From Maritalea sp051251695 (GTDB taxonomy: Bacteria > Pseudomonadota > Alphaproteobacteria > Rhizobiales > Devosiaceae), in contig NZ_JBPOEU010000009.1 in assembly GCF_051251695.1 (NCBI RefSeq), positions 62,001 to 126,000 of the forward strand: DNA of 64,000 nucleotides. Reading direction: 5' to 3'. Position numbers and translations under genes: made by a program. The stretch's first letter is position 1. Each line of letters begins with the position of its first letter. The notes beneath the pieces are model-generated. The model had not been told where the DNA came from and searched no databases. It was given only the letters and a program-made list of their open reading frames with translations. Below, one piece after another: positions 36,284 to 45,300 of this stretch.

Positions 36284-38113
36284 CTAAAGTGTTCCCAACA
36301 GACCATCCACTTGCATGTTCCACAACTTGGCGTATAGACCGTGCTTTGCCAACAAGTCTTTATGTGTGCCAAATTCAACGACTGCTCCATTGTCGATCAC
36401 CGCGATTTTGTCCATGTGTGCGATGGTTGAAAGCCGGTGTGCAATGGCGATTACCGTCTTGTCCGACATGAAATCATAAAGCGTTTCCAAGATTTCAGCT
36501 TCCACCTGAGAATCAAGTGCCGAAGTCGCTTCATCCAAAATAAGGATTGGTGCATTTCTCAAGAGAGCGCGGGCGAGCGAAACCCGCTGTTTTTGACCAC
36601 CAGAAAGGCGAACGCCACGTTCTCCAACTATAGCGTCATACCCCGCGTTCCCGTGATAGTCCTTAATGGACCTGATGAAATCATCCGCTTTTGCCTTACG
36701 AGCGGCAGCTATGAGCTCTGAAATCGAAGCATCACTTTGACCCAAACTAATGTTCTCTCGAATAGAACGGTTTAGAAGCGAGGCATCTTGAGCCACAGAG
36801 GCAATGTTTTGACAAAGACTGTCTTGTTTGATGAGAGAAATGTCTTGCTGGTCGACAAAAATATGGCCGCCTTCAGGCTGATAATGACGCATCAATAGAT
36901 TGACGATCGTGGATTTCCCCGCGCCAGATGGTCCAACAAGAGCCACTTTTTCACCTGCACCAATATCCAGTGACAATTCACTTAGTCCGCCTGTGGATTG
37001 ACCATAGCGATGGGTAACGTTGTCAAACTTTATCGCTCCGCCTTTAAAAATAAATGCCGGCGCATTGGGCGCATCTTTGATGTTTATCGGTTGCGCAATG
37101 GAGCTCAGTGCTTCGCGGGTTGCACCTATATTGCCATAGATTGACGCAACAGAGTCCAACATCCATTCAGCCATGCTAGAAATGCGTGTCGCCAGGGCAA
37201 GTGACGCCGCAACCATGCCCAACATAGCATCGCCGGATTGCCACAGCAAAATGGAATAGCCAACCAAACCAACAAGCAAAAGATTGCTTAAAAACACCAT
37301 CCCCACATTGATCAAAACTTCGAACCGTTGAACCCCAATAAATGACGTTAGGGCGTTTTGAAATTTTAGGAATGTGTTGGGGTCTTCGTGGGACTGATCG
37401 GTGAATAGTTTGACCGTTTCAATGTTGCTATATGCATCAACAAGTTGACTGGTTAGCTCGGTTTTTGAGTTTTCAAACTTCTCGTAATTGTCCCTAAAAC
37501 GCGGCACAGCGTAGACCATATGCGCACCATATAGTCCCGCCCAAATCAAAAGCGGAATGGCCAGTCGGATGTCAATCGCAGCGAGGAGCCAAACCGAACA
37601 AATGAAATATGTCACCACATAAATCAATGTGTGCAGAACGGCGTAAACAACATTGGTGGCGGATACGCCGAGCTCTCGAACCCTTGTGGCCAATTGCCCT
37701 GATTGCTGGTTTTTAAACCAGCCAACCGATTGTTTCATTATATGCTGATGTGCGCGCCAGCGGATCAAACTCACCGTGGCGGGGCGAAAAGCAATATCGT
37801 CCAATGCCTCATTCAAAAGTGCTACACCGGGACGTAAAACCAAGAGAACGAGGACGGCGAGGAGCATTTCACCGCCCATGTCTTGCCATATGTTAGTCCG
37901 TTCTATGCTGACCAATTGATCAATCAGGTGGCCCGCATAATAAACCAGCCAAACCTCGATTAAAGCCGCAAAAATGGTGGTGATGAAACAAATCAAGACG
38001 ATCCGACGCATTGGACGCAAATTTTGAAGGATAAAAGACAGCGCACCAGATGCCGGCGTTACGGCAGCATAGCGCTGAAACGGATCAACAAGACCCGCAA
38101 CAAATCTAAACAT
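36284..38113 (-). CDS. ABC exporter, fused membrane and ATPase domains
   Basis: A 609-residue type IV ABC exporter (MsbA/LmrA-like half-transporter). ATG at 38113 is chosen because AGGAAATTC precedes it; the in-frame TTG extension to 38164 lacks such a site. Six membrane helices occupy about residues 40-330. The ATPase domain has Walker A VGPSGAGKSTIVNLLM near 400, signature VRLSGGQKQRVSLARAL near 512, Walker B ILILDEATSALDS and the H-loop AIAHRLST. The substrate is unknown; lipids or drugs are typical. It is not of the T1SS type and stands alone. Confidence 0.9.
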   Translation of the reverse strand: MFRFVAGLVDPFQRYAAVTPASGALSFILQNLRPMRRIVLICFITTIFAALIEVWLVYYAGHLIDQLVSIERTNIWQDMGGEMLLAVLVLLVLRPGVALLNEALDDIAFRPATVSLIRWRAHQHIMKQSVGWFKNQQSGQLATRVRELGVSATNVVYAVLHTLIYVVTYFICSVWLLAAIDIRLAIPLLIWAGLYGAHMVYAVPRFRDNYEKFENSKTELTSQLVDAYSNIETVKLFTDQSHEDPNTFLKFQNALTSFIGVQRFEVLINVGMVFLSNLLLVGLVGYSILLWQSGDAMLGMVAASLALATRISSMAEWMLDSVASIYGNIGATREALSSIAQPINIKDAPNAPAFIFKGGAIKFDNVTHRYGQSTGGLSELSLDIGAGEKVALVGPSGAGKSTIVNLLMRHYQPEGGHIFVDQQDISLIKQDSLCQNIASVAQDASLLNRSIRENISLGQSDASISELIAAARKAKADDFIRSIKDYHGNAGYDAIVGERGVRLSGGQKQRVSLARALLRNAPILILDEATSALDSQVEAEILETLYDFMSDKTVIAIAHRLSTIAHMDKIAVIDNGAVVEFGTHKDLLAKHGLYAKLWNMQVDGLLGTL

Positions 38114-38178
38114 GTAAGAATTTCCTAGAGAATATTTGTCAGATGCACTGTGGGCTTCGCCCAAACAGCAATTGCAAC

Positions 38179-38190
38179 TCGCTTAAGCGA
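38179..38190. promoter_or_regulatory. 12-bp palindrome upstream of ABC exporter
   Basis: Perfect palindrome TCGCTTAAGCGA, 66 bp before the exporter start on the minus strand. It could be an operator; no binding protein is evident nearby. Confidence 0.35.
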
Positions 38191-38266
38191 ATTTCCCTTG
38201 TAATAGTATCATCTGGCAATCTCCTGTTCTCTAATGCAATGAGCGTAGAAAACATTGGACGTTCCG

Positions 38267-38371
38267 TCAAGCGGGAATAGGTTCGCCAAATACCAATTCA
38301 TGCGCGCCCGGAACTGATTGAATCTGAGCCTTATCCATCAAACAAAATGCAGTCGAAAGGCCATCAGCTCG
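38267..38371 (-). pseudogene. C-terminal fragment, probably of an ApbE-like FMN transferase
   Basis: The last 34 codons of an open frame read RADGLSTAFCLMDKAQIQSV and end at a stop at 38267. The ADGLSTA segment is characteristic of the C-terminal region of ApbE (FAD:protein FMN transferase). The frame runs without interruption from a truncated IS30 transposase start (38372-38494), so the fragment is a fusion produced by insertion and deletion. The rest of the gene is absent. Assignment rests on a short motif and is tentative. Confidence 0.45.
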
Positions 38372-38560
38372 TATTGTAGATCGATGACGGTTTAAAACCC
38401 GAGCCATTTCGTCGACTGCTACGCGAGCGTGTCTCCAACGTTCGATCTTGCGTCGTTCTTCGAGTGAGATTTGTGTATTTGGTGCCCATGACATATTCCT
38501 CCTGTTTGATAACACATTGTTTTCAAACAAAAGTCGCACTTCAAGGTAGCGCGTACCCTA
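38372..38560 (-). mobile_element. IS30-family remnant (transposase N-terminus and right end)
   Basis: From ATG at 38494 the minus strand encodes ISLEERRKIERWRHARVAVD and MARVLNRHRSTI, closely matching the N-terminal helix-turn-helix of the intact IS30 transposase at 60943-61944. Homology stops after RSTI at 38372. The DNA from 38495 to about 38560 also matches the right end of the intact element, including GTCGCACTTCAAGGTAGCGC. The left two-thirds of the element is deleted. Confidence 0.85.
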
Positions 38561-38678
38561 CTACATGAGTTGTCTCTGCAAAGATAAAACAAGAGAGTTT
38601 GTGCAAAGCTCAAATGCGACACTCTTAGAGCTTGAGGCCATCGGATGACCGCAAGAGTCAAAGCCAATGTGGCAAAAC
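38561..38678. repeat. 118-bp direct repeat, copy before cassette 1
   Basis: Runs from CTACATG to GGCAAAAC and is about 94 percent identical by eye to 55627-55744 upstream of cassette 2. The last part (CATCGG...GACCGCAAGAGTCAAAGCCAATG) is also present before cassette 3 at 58469-58508. Here it is flanked by the IS30 remnant on the left and, 7 bp to the right, by the IS3 element. Confidence 0.8.
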
Positions 38679-38771
38679 GTCAACGTGTCTGACGTCAGCG
38701 CGTATGGGTCCAAGTAGTGTAATTTGATAAGAGAGTGTTTTAGGCTCATCGCAACCACCAAGGAGTGGAAG

Positions 38772-39161
38772 ATGAGACAGACCAGTGGAACTCGAAAGAG
38801 CCATGGCGAGAAGATCGTCAAAGACATCAAGCGTGCCACACGTAAGCAGTATTCACCCGAAGAGAAGATCAGGATCGTGTTGGACGGTCTTCGTGGCGAA
38901 GACAGCATTGCTGAGCTGTGCCGTCGTGAGGGTATATCCCAGGGCATCTATTACAAATGGTCGAAGGACTTCTTGGAGGCTGGTAAGCGGCGCTTAGCAG
39001 GCGACACGGCCCGTGCTGCGAACTCGGACGAAGTGAAGGATCTTCGCCGTGAAGCGCGTGATCTAAAGCAAGTTGTTGCAGAACAAACGCTTGAACTCCG
39101 GCTGCTCAAAAAAAGCATGACCGGGAATGGGGCGACCAAGAATGAGATATCCCGCATCTGA
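38772..39161 (+). CDS. IS3-family transposase OrfA
   Basis: A 129-residue DNA-binding subunit. ATG at 38772 follows GGAGTGGAAG; the frame extends upstream to 38724 inside the inverted repeat but that part is not coding in character. Residues 20-80 form the transposase-8 helix-turn-helix (YSPEEKIRIVLDGLRGEDSI, CRREGISQGIYYKWSKDFLE). A leucine-zipper-like helix follows (VVAEQTLELRLLKKSM). An A7 run at 39111 recalls the slippery site of IS3 elements, but orfB is in the +1 frame rather than -1, so OrfB probably starts on its own. Confidence 0.9.
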   Translation: MRQTSGTRKSHGEKIVKDIKRATRKQYSPEEKIRIVLDGLRGEDSIAELCRREGISQGIYYKWSKDFLEAGKRRLAGDTARAANSDEVKDLRREARDLKQVVAEQTLELRLLKKSMTGNGATKNEISRI

Positions 39162-40122
39162 GAAACTAGAGATTATAGAACTGGTCGAGGGATCACATTT
39201 GTTAGCCCGACAGACTTTGGCAAAGCTGGGTATACCTCGCACCACGTTCTACCGTTGATATGACAGGTATCTTCAACGTGGTGAGGCAGGATTGCAGGAT
39301 CAATCCCCCAAACCAAAACATATCTGGAACCGCATTCCTGACGAAGTTCGGCGCAAAGTCGTCAAGCTGGCGTTGACGGAGACGGAGCTGTCACCTCGAG
39401 AACTGGCGGTGACATTCACAGACAGGGAAAGCTACTTTGTGTCAGAGGCTTCGGTCTATCGCGTATTGAAAGCGCATGACCTGATCACCAGCCCAGCCTT
39501 TATCGTCATCAAGGCAGCCAATGAATTCAAAGACAAAACCACCGCGATCAACCAGTTGTGGCAGACGGACTTCACCTATCTGAAGATTATCGGCTGGGGT
39601 TGGTTCTATCTCAGTACAATACTGGACGATTACAGCCGTTACATCATTGCGTGGAAGCTGTGCACAAACATGAGGACCCAGGATGTAACCGACACTCTAG
39701 ACCTAGCGTTGCAGGCATCAGGTTGCGACCAGGTTCACGTCGTTCACAAGCCACGACTACTCAGCGACAATGGCTCCAGTTATGTTTCTGGGGAATTGGG
39801 TGACTGGCTGCAAGACAAGGGAATGAAACACACTCGCGGTGCACCGTATCATCCCCAGACCCAGGGTAAGATCGAAAGATGGCACCAAACCCTGAAGAAC
39901 CGCATTCTGCTGAACCACTACTTTTTGCCTGGTGATCTCGAAGCGCAAATCGAAGCTTTCGTCGATCACTACAACCATCGGCGCTACCACGAGAGCCTGA
40001 ACAATGTGACACCTGCTGATGTCTACTTCGGACGCGACAAAGCCATTCTAAAACAACGAGAAAGGATCAAAAGAGAAACACTAGAAACGCGGCGCTTGCA
40101 ACACAGACAACGCGCTGCATAA
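39142..40122 (+). pseudogene. IS3-family transposase OrfB with internal stop
   Basis: DDE integrase-type transposase that overlaps the end of orfA by 20 bp. Starting at ATG 39142 the frame reads EKLEIIELVEGSHLLARQTL to FYR, meets TGA at 39256-39258, and continues YDRYLQRGEAGLQDQSPKPK to the end. The family normally has Trp at the stop position (FYRWYDRY), so a single TGG-to-TGA change explains it. The downstream catalytic core is intact: WQTDFTYLKI (first Asp), LLSDNGSSYVS (second Asp) and the Glu of GKIERWHQTL. A shorter product from TTG 39292 is possible. The element is probably immobile without help. Confidence 0.9.
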
Positions 40123-40239
40123 TGAAACCAATCAGATGAGCTAAACTCTCTCTTAGTTTAAGCAGCCATTGGTTCCAAAAACCCTGACGACGGACAATCA
40201 AATTACACTACTTGGACCCATACGCGCTGACGTCAGACA

Positions 40240-40482
40240 GTAAAATGCGTGAACGTATGAAGCTTGCGCGGTGCCTGTCAAAAGATGTTGTTTCCATGCA
40301 GAATTGGTCGCCAAAACGCATTTTGGAATAAGGTCTTAATTGCAGTCACATTCTTGACAAAGTGTTTGCTCAGTGTGAACAATCAAAGTCGTAATAGTTG
40401 ATTTATTTTTTTAAGTTTTGGTGTTTATGTTTTTTTCTTTAAGTCTCATTTTTGGTAATTTCTGCCGCGTAGGCAAGTCCTA
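40240..40482. other. Intergenic leader of cassette 1
   Basis: AT-rich 243-bp gap between the IS3 element and the first GNAT gene. It contains a consensus TTGACA at 40354-40359, comparable in place to the TTGACA of the other cassettes, but the dyad conserved before cassettes 2 and 3 is not present. A strongly T-rich stretch runs from 40398 to 40440. No gene is seen. Confidence 0.5.
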
Positions 40483-41037
40483 ATGAGTGTGGCAGCGACA
40501 CCCAACAGAAATGAAAATACCAGTGGGCAGGTCGCTCACCCTGAGGCGCCTTTGGCGACGAATGGACTGGTTGCATATCGGGCGGAGAGCCCAGAAGACA
40601 TCCTGAAAATTCGAGACACTGTTCTGGAAGCCCATGCTGAAGGCAGATATTCACATTTGCCATTCTCGGGCGAGAAATTTGAACGCGCTTATACAAAAGC
40701 GATCCGTCATCCAGCGGACACACTTTCGGTTTATGTCCAACATAACGGTGTAACTGTCGGCATCCTCAATGCAGGTGTTGGTGATTATTATTTAGGGATT
40801 GGTGGGCGCATGGTGACGGTTTACGCGCTTTATGTTTCCGGCAAAGTTCGCAATTCACTTCTCGGAGGTCGCGTCGGCATAAAGCTAATGCGAATGGCCA
40901 CCGATTGGTCGAAATTACAAAAAGCCGAAGAAATTCAGATTCATTCGACGTCTGGTATCGATGCTGAGCGAACTGATAGGCTCTTATCTCGTTTGGGTTT
41001 CAAGGCAATCGGAGGAAACTATGTCGCGAGAATTTAG
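40483..41037 (+). CDS. GNAT acyltransferase-like protein, cassette 1
   Basis: A 184-residue GNAT-fold protein, first gene of the cassette. The conserved core begins at ILKIRDTVLEAH (about residue 40) and includes GVGDYYLGIGGRMVTVYALY, a glycine-rich cofactor loop RNSLLGGRVGIKLM near residue 130, and the C-terminal STSGIDAERTDRLLSRLGF followed by GGNYV, a layout similar to phage-type GNATs. It is about 65 percent identical by eye to the GNATs at 56107 and 58867. Upstream of an RTX gene it holds the place of HlyC in hlyCABD operons, so toxin-activating acylation is an attractive but unproven role. It overlaps the next gene by 17 bp. Confidence 0.8.
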   Translation: MSVAATPNRNENTSGQVAHPEAPLATNGLVAYRAESPEDILKIRDTVLEAHAEGRYSHLPFSGEKFERAYTKAIRHPADTLSVYVQHNGVTVGILNAGVGDYYLGIGGRMVTVYALYVSGKVRNSLLGGRVGIKLMRMATDWSKLQKAEEIQIHSTSGIDAERTDRLLSRLGFKAIGGNYVARI

Positions 41038-41986
41038 CATCCAAATTTTAACGAAAATTGTTGGAGCAACTATCAGCTCCGGTTTGGGGGTCTTGACGCA
41101 AGCCATTTTTGTTGTCTGGCTTTGTATATTGCCAATAACGACATGCTTGGCACAACAACCCATTACTGAGCCATTGCAAAAAGCGTTGAATATCTACGAT
41201 GAAGAGACTCTTATTGATTATTATATCAAGTCTGCATTTCAGCTTGAGTTCGCAGACAACGAAGAAGCCGTGGGACGGGATAAGCTATATAAGAGAGTTA
41301 AACAGCGCGTCTTGCATGTATTGCCGCTGTTTCTTGATCCAAAAAGCTACACAGACAAGGAATTTGAGTTTGATGTGATTTTTCGCGTAGTCCATGACAT
41401 CAATGCTCACCTGCCATTTGAAATTTATAAAGCCTACCGTCCTAGTCAGTTGATTGATGCGTTTGGAACACGGAAAAATCTGAAAATTGCTCAACATGAT
41501 CGCGCCTATGTTGTTATTGGTTCGAGTGAAGAGATTGATAGCTATATGGATGATTTCGGCCAAAAGGGAGAAACTGGACAGATTGCTTTTCAGTTGTATC
41601 AGATTGCAAAAAACGCACCTGACATGAAGCAAGGGGTTTGCACGGCGACTCCATTTCCAGCGTTAATTGAAGATGTCAACTCAGTAGGTACTGTATTCAT
41701 TCTGATTGATGATGAGCGAAATTTAGAGGCTTGCTTGTACGAGGAACTCATCCAGTCATTAGGGTTGTTGGGCGATTTTTCTCCTGGCACAGAATCCATG
41801 TTCAACGACGACGATGTTCACAAAACCCCGACGACGCTTGATTGGGCTCTTTTGCAAATTCATATGGACGCGAAAGTTGTTGCTGGCATTGGTCCGTCAG
41901 AGATTAGAATGGTGGCGGCAAAAATCATTGAAGACATAAAAGTCAACATACCGGTTTTGGCGGGAGTAACGACAAGTGAATTTTAA
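41021..41986 (+). CDS. DUF2927 family secreted or membrane-anchored protein
   Basis: A 321-residue protein starting at ATG 41021, preceded by GGAGG that is itself the Gly-Gly codons of the GNAT tail. An N-terminal hydrophobic segment (about residues 20-40, TQAIFVVWLCILPITTCLAQ) looks like a signal peptide with cleavage after CLA. The C-terminal half carries the DUF2927 signature: CLYEELIQSLGLLGDFSPG, SMFNDDD, and LDWALLQIHMDAKVVAGIG. DUF2927 proteins resemble zinc-less metallopeptidases in their LYEEL-type helix; no function is established. Position between GNAT and RTX gene makes it a candidate periplasmic partner or immunity protein. Confidence 0.75.
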   Translation: MSREFSIQILTKIVGATISSGLGVLTQAIFVVWLCILPITTCLAQQPITEPLQKALNIYDEETLIDYYIKSAFQLEFADNEEAVGRDKLYKRVKQRVLHVLPLFLDPKSYTDKEFEFDVIFRVVHDINAHLPFEIYKAYRPSQLIDAFGTRKNLKIAQHDRAYVVIGSSEEIDSYMDDFGQKGETGQIAFQLYQIAKNAPDMKQGVCTATPFPALIEDVNSVGTVFILIDDERNLEACLYEELIQSLGLLGDFSPGTESMFNDDDVHKTPTTLDWALLQIHMDAKVVAGIGPSEIRMVAAKIIEDIKVNIPVLAGVTTSEF

Positions 41987-42341
41987 GTTTGGCGGGTTCA
42001 GTTTTTTTGTAGGATTGCTTTCTGGCTTAATCTTGTTTGTGCTTCTTACAGCTTGGGTGAATAGGGACAAACCCTACATCTTGACGATGGGTGAGCAGCT
42101 AAAAATTGTTGTTGATGACATTAACAAGAAAAATGATGGTGAACTGAGTCAGCTAAATATTTTTGCAAAGGCAAACTCAGATAAATGGGAGGATATAGGA
42201 AATGAAAAAGCGCACGTTGTAACTGGGGAAGTGTCATATAAGACTGCTAACGAACAGGAGATAAGAAGGTACAGGTTTTATTATGCGATTTTTGGAACCG
42301 GTGAAATTAGCACGCACGGATTAACTAAGTTAGATAATTGA
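41976..42341 (+). CDS. Small bitopic membrane protein, cassette 1
   Basis: A 121-residue protein from GTG 41976, overlapping the DUF2927 stop by 11 bp. One membrane helix (about residues 8-28, FFVGLLSGLILFVLLTAWV) is followed by a soluble domain of about 90 residues ending FYYAIFGTGEISTHGLTKL, expected in the periplasm. No family is recognised. It immediately precedes the giant Hint-RTX gene and corresponds in place to the membrane proteins of cassettes 2 and 3, so it is an immunity or secretion-accessory candidate. Confidence 0.65.
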   Translation: MNFKFGGFSFFVGLLSGLILFVLLTAWVNRDKPYILTMGEQLKIVVDDINKKNDGELSQLNIFAKANSDKWEDIGNEKAHVVTGEVSYKTANEQEIRRYRFYYAIFGTGEISTHGLTKLDN

Positions 42342-42381
42342 GCAAATAGCTCAAGCAATTAAGAGATTTTTGGAGAATATT

Positions 42382-45300
42382 GTGGACAGACATTTTGTTA
42401 GCGGAACATGGCCAGTTGGGGCAGCGTTAGATTGGTACGTTTCAGGCCGCGGTCAGAGTGTATCAATCAATCCTAACGGTGGTATTTACCGTGATTTGAA
42501 ACTCAGTACTTTAATCAATGATTTTCAGGGTGAGTTTGAAAATCTTGCGGTAGGGGGTTCATTTGAATTCGGCGGTGGATTTGGTGGTGCACATGCAGAG
42601 TCAATAAATCACGCACGAATAAACCTTACGGTCAACGATGTTCTGTCAGCAAATAATGATCTCAAATTTGTCAGTTTTTCTATTAATAGTGTTGTTGATA
42701 CCTATGATTTCAATCTGGATCAACTTGGTCCGGACATTTTATCTGGCAACCTCGGGAACATGCCGCGACATGCCGGAACGCTTGGTGGGGAAGTGCTAGC
42801 AATACTATTGGCCCGGCAAGATATTCAAAATGGAAACTTTAGTGTTCCTCAACAATACGATATTTCAGTTGGTAGTTCCACAGAAAATTACATGTTGATG
42901 GTACCAAGATCAGCACAACATTCGCCAGGGAAAGCGAATTTAGGGTTTGCTGACAATGTTAATGCTGGTGTTTTCCAGATGCTTGGTGCGATGGGACCGG
43001 GTGCTCGGTTTGGTGATAACATCAATAAATGCTTCTCCGCCGATACTTCAATTCAGTTGTCCAATGGAACGTTGATTGAGATTGAGAACATTCGTGTTGG
43101 TGATCAAGTCGCATCCTACTCTGAGTCCGTGTCCAATGGTCGTGAGGCATTGTCAAGTAAGAGCGTAGTACACCTTTTTGAAAACGTAACAGATATCTGG
43201 ATTGAGCTTTCGAATGGCTTAACCGTGACGCCGGGACATCATTTCTTGGCATCAGATGGCTCGTTTAAGGCAATTGATGACATTCTTGGCGCCGATGGCA
43301 TTGTCATTGATGAGGTTGGCAATGAACTAAAAGTAACCGGTGAGTATATCCGTTATTCGGAAGATACAGCGGGTCTTTATGAACAAGCAGAGATGTATGT
43401 TGCGGCCTCGGCCGGATCGTTGGCGCTTCAGCCTGAACTTAAAAAAGGCTGGAAAACCTATAACTTCGAGGTTGAAGACTTCCACACTTATGTAGCTGGC
43501 GGCATTCGTGTGCATAACATGTCGGTCGATTTTGCCAACAAATACGATGGAACTCCGGTCTATCCGCACATGATTCCGCGGCATAATCCTGATACCAATG
43601 AATTTGAAAACGCGGTTATTTGGAAACCTGATCCAGCTTCAGCTGAAAACCAAAGCGCGGCGCTCAAACATTTGATGGAACAAGACCATGACCCGATCAC
43701 CATTCCAGGCGACGGGCCCGCGACCACAATTGCGTCTGGCAAAACGGTAAATGCTGGTACCAAAATCGTCGCCAATGATTATGTTTATACGGTCAATGGT
43801 GATGGCTCCATCACAAATATGACAACGGGTAGAACCACTTCACCCCCAACAACGCCGGGCAGCACATCGCCAGTTGGTGGAACACAAGTGACTGGTTCTG
43901 GACCAAAGGTTACATTGGGCACTGGCAAAGAGGTCAATTCGGGGACGACTGTTTCACAGAATGGCTACGATTATGTTGTAAACGCCGACGGCTCAACCAC
44001 CAATACGACTACGGGTTGGACATATAATAAAGACGGCACACGCTCGCAGTCTGATAGCGATAAACAATCAAGCAGCAGCAATAATGATGGCGGTGGAAAG
44101 TCGTCGCAAAGTAGCAGCAGCAGCTCGCGTGATAATGACAGCGACAAAGATTCAAATTCAAGCAGCGGCGGTTATGACTATTTCGACGCTGCAGATGGTG
44201 TTTGGAAGACAAAACCGGTCATATTTGATTTAGATGGCGACGGCATTGAAATCGCACAACTGAATGCGTCGAACTTTTTCTATGACATCAATGGAGATGG
44301 CAAAGACAACCGCACGGCCTGGGCTGCGGCAGGTGATGGCGTTTTGGTCCGTGATGAGGGTAATGATGGCGTAATTGAACTCAAGCAAGAGATTGATTTT
44401 ACGTCTTGGGCGCCTTCAGCAAGGTCAGACCTTGAAGCGCTGCGTATGGCTTTTGATAGCAATGGTGACGGCAAGCTCGACGCACAGGATGATGATTGGT
44501 CACTATTCAAAATACTGGTCACCAATGACGATGGCACCACAACGCTCAAGACATTGGCAGAGTTGGGTATTACCTCACTTGATTTGATCTCCAATAACCA
44601 TCAGCAAACACTTTCAGACGGCTCCAACATCGCAGGTACCACAACTTTTACGAAATCAGATGGCACAACTGGTGTGGCCGGAGATGTGGCCCTTTCGTAT
44701 GACACTGGAAGTTATGTCGTAACGCAGACAACTACAAATAACGCTGACGGTTCAACGACAATCGAAAACACAGGGCGTCGGACAGACGGGTCGATTGCAC
44801 ACAATACTGTTTCCACAATAAGCGCTGACGGAAATACGCGTACCATCTCGTTTGACGACGATGGCGATGGCGTTGCCGATCGTGTTCGCTCCGAAAGTCG
44901 CGTGCTGAATGCAGACGGATCAATTGTCGAAACTTTTGACGACTTTGACACCAGTGAAACAATTTTGCTTCGTCGTGAGCAAAAGGAAACAAGCGCGGAC
45001 AAAAATACAATCACAATCAGCACCGATGCGAATGGCTCTGGTGTGTTTGATGTTGTTGAAACTCGCACCACTGCGGCCAATGGTGACCTAACGGTCGTTA
45101 TTGAAAACCGTAACGCCGATGGCTCCATGCATGATCGGCAATCAACGACAACAAGTGCGGACGGACTGTCCAAAACGGTACAAGTTGAATTGACCGCCAC
45201 AGGTGGCATCAATGGTACAAAAACCGTTGATACCAATGTTGCTGCAGACGGTACCCGCACAGAAACAATTACTAACTATTCTGGCGATGGCGTAACGTTG

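Larger units (their letters stand above)
38686..40239 (+). mobile_element. IS3-family insertion sequence, 1554 bp
   Basis: Bounded by perfect 43-bp inverted repeats at 38686-38728 and 40197-40239, beginning TGTCTGACGTCAGCGCG and ending with its complement. It contains orfA (38772-39161) and orfB (39142-40122). No target-site duplication is visible (flanks ACG and GTA), suggesting rearrangement next to the element. It separates the cassette-1 upstream repeat from the GNAT gene. Confidence 0.92.

Noticed and set aside
39107..39120. Programmed -1 frameshift at the A7 run in IS3 orfA
   Set aside because: orfB lies in the +1 frame relative to orfA, so a -1 slip would not join them; orfB has its own ATG.
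39256..39258. Recoding of TGA as tryptophan
   Set aside because: Other genes in the window use TGA as a normal stop (for example trpD and tatD), so this is a local nonsense mutation.
40483..41037. GNAT-like genes as LuxI-type autoinducer synthases or true HlyC proteins
   Set aside because: The conserved LuxI residues and the HlyC sequence signature are not recognisable; the GNAT layout with ERTDRLL...GF near the end fits better.
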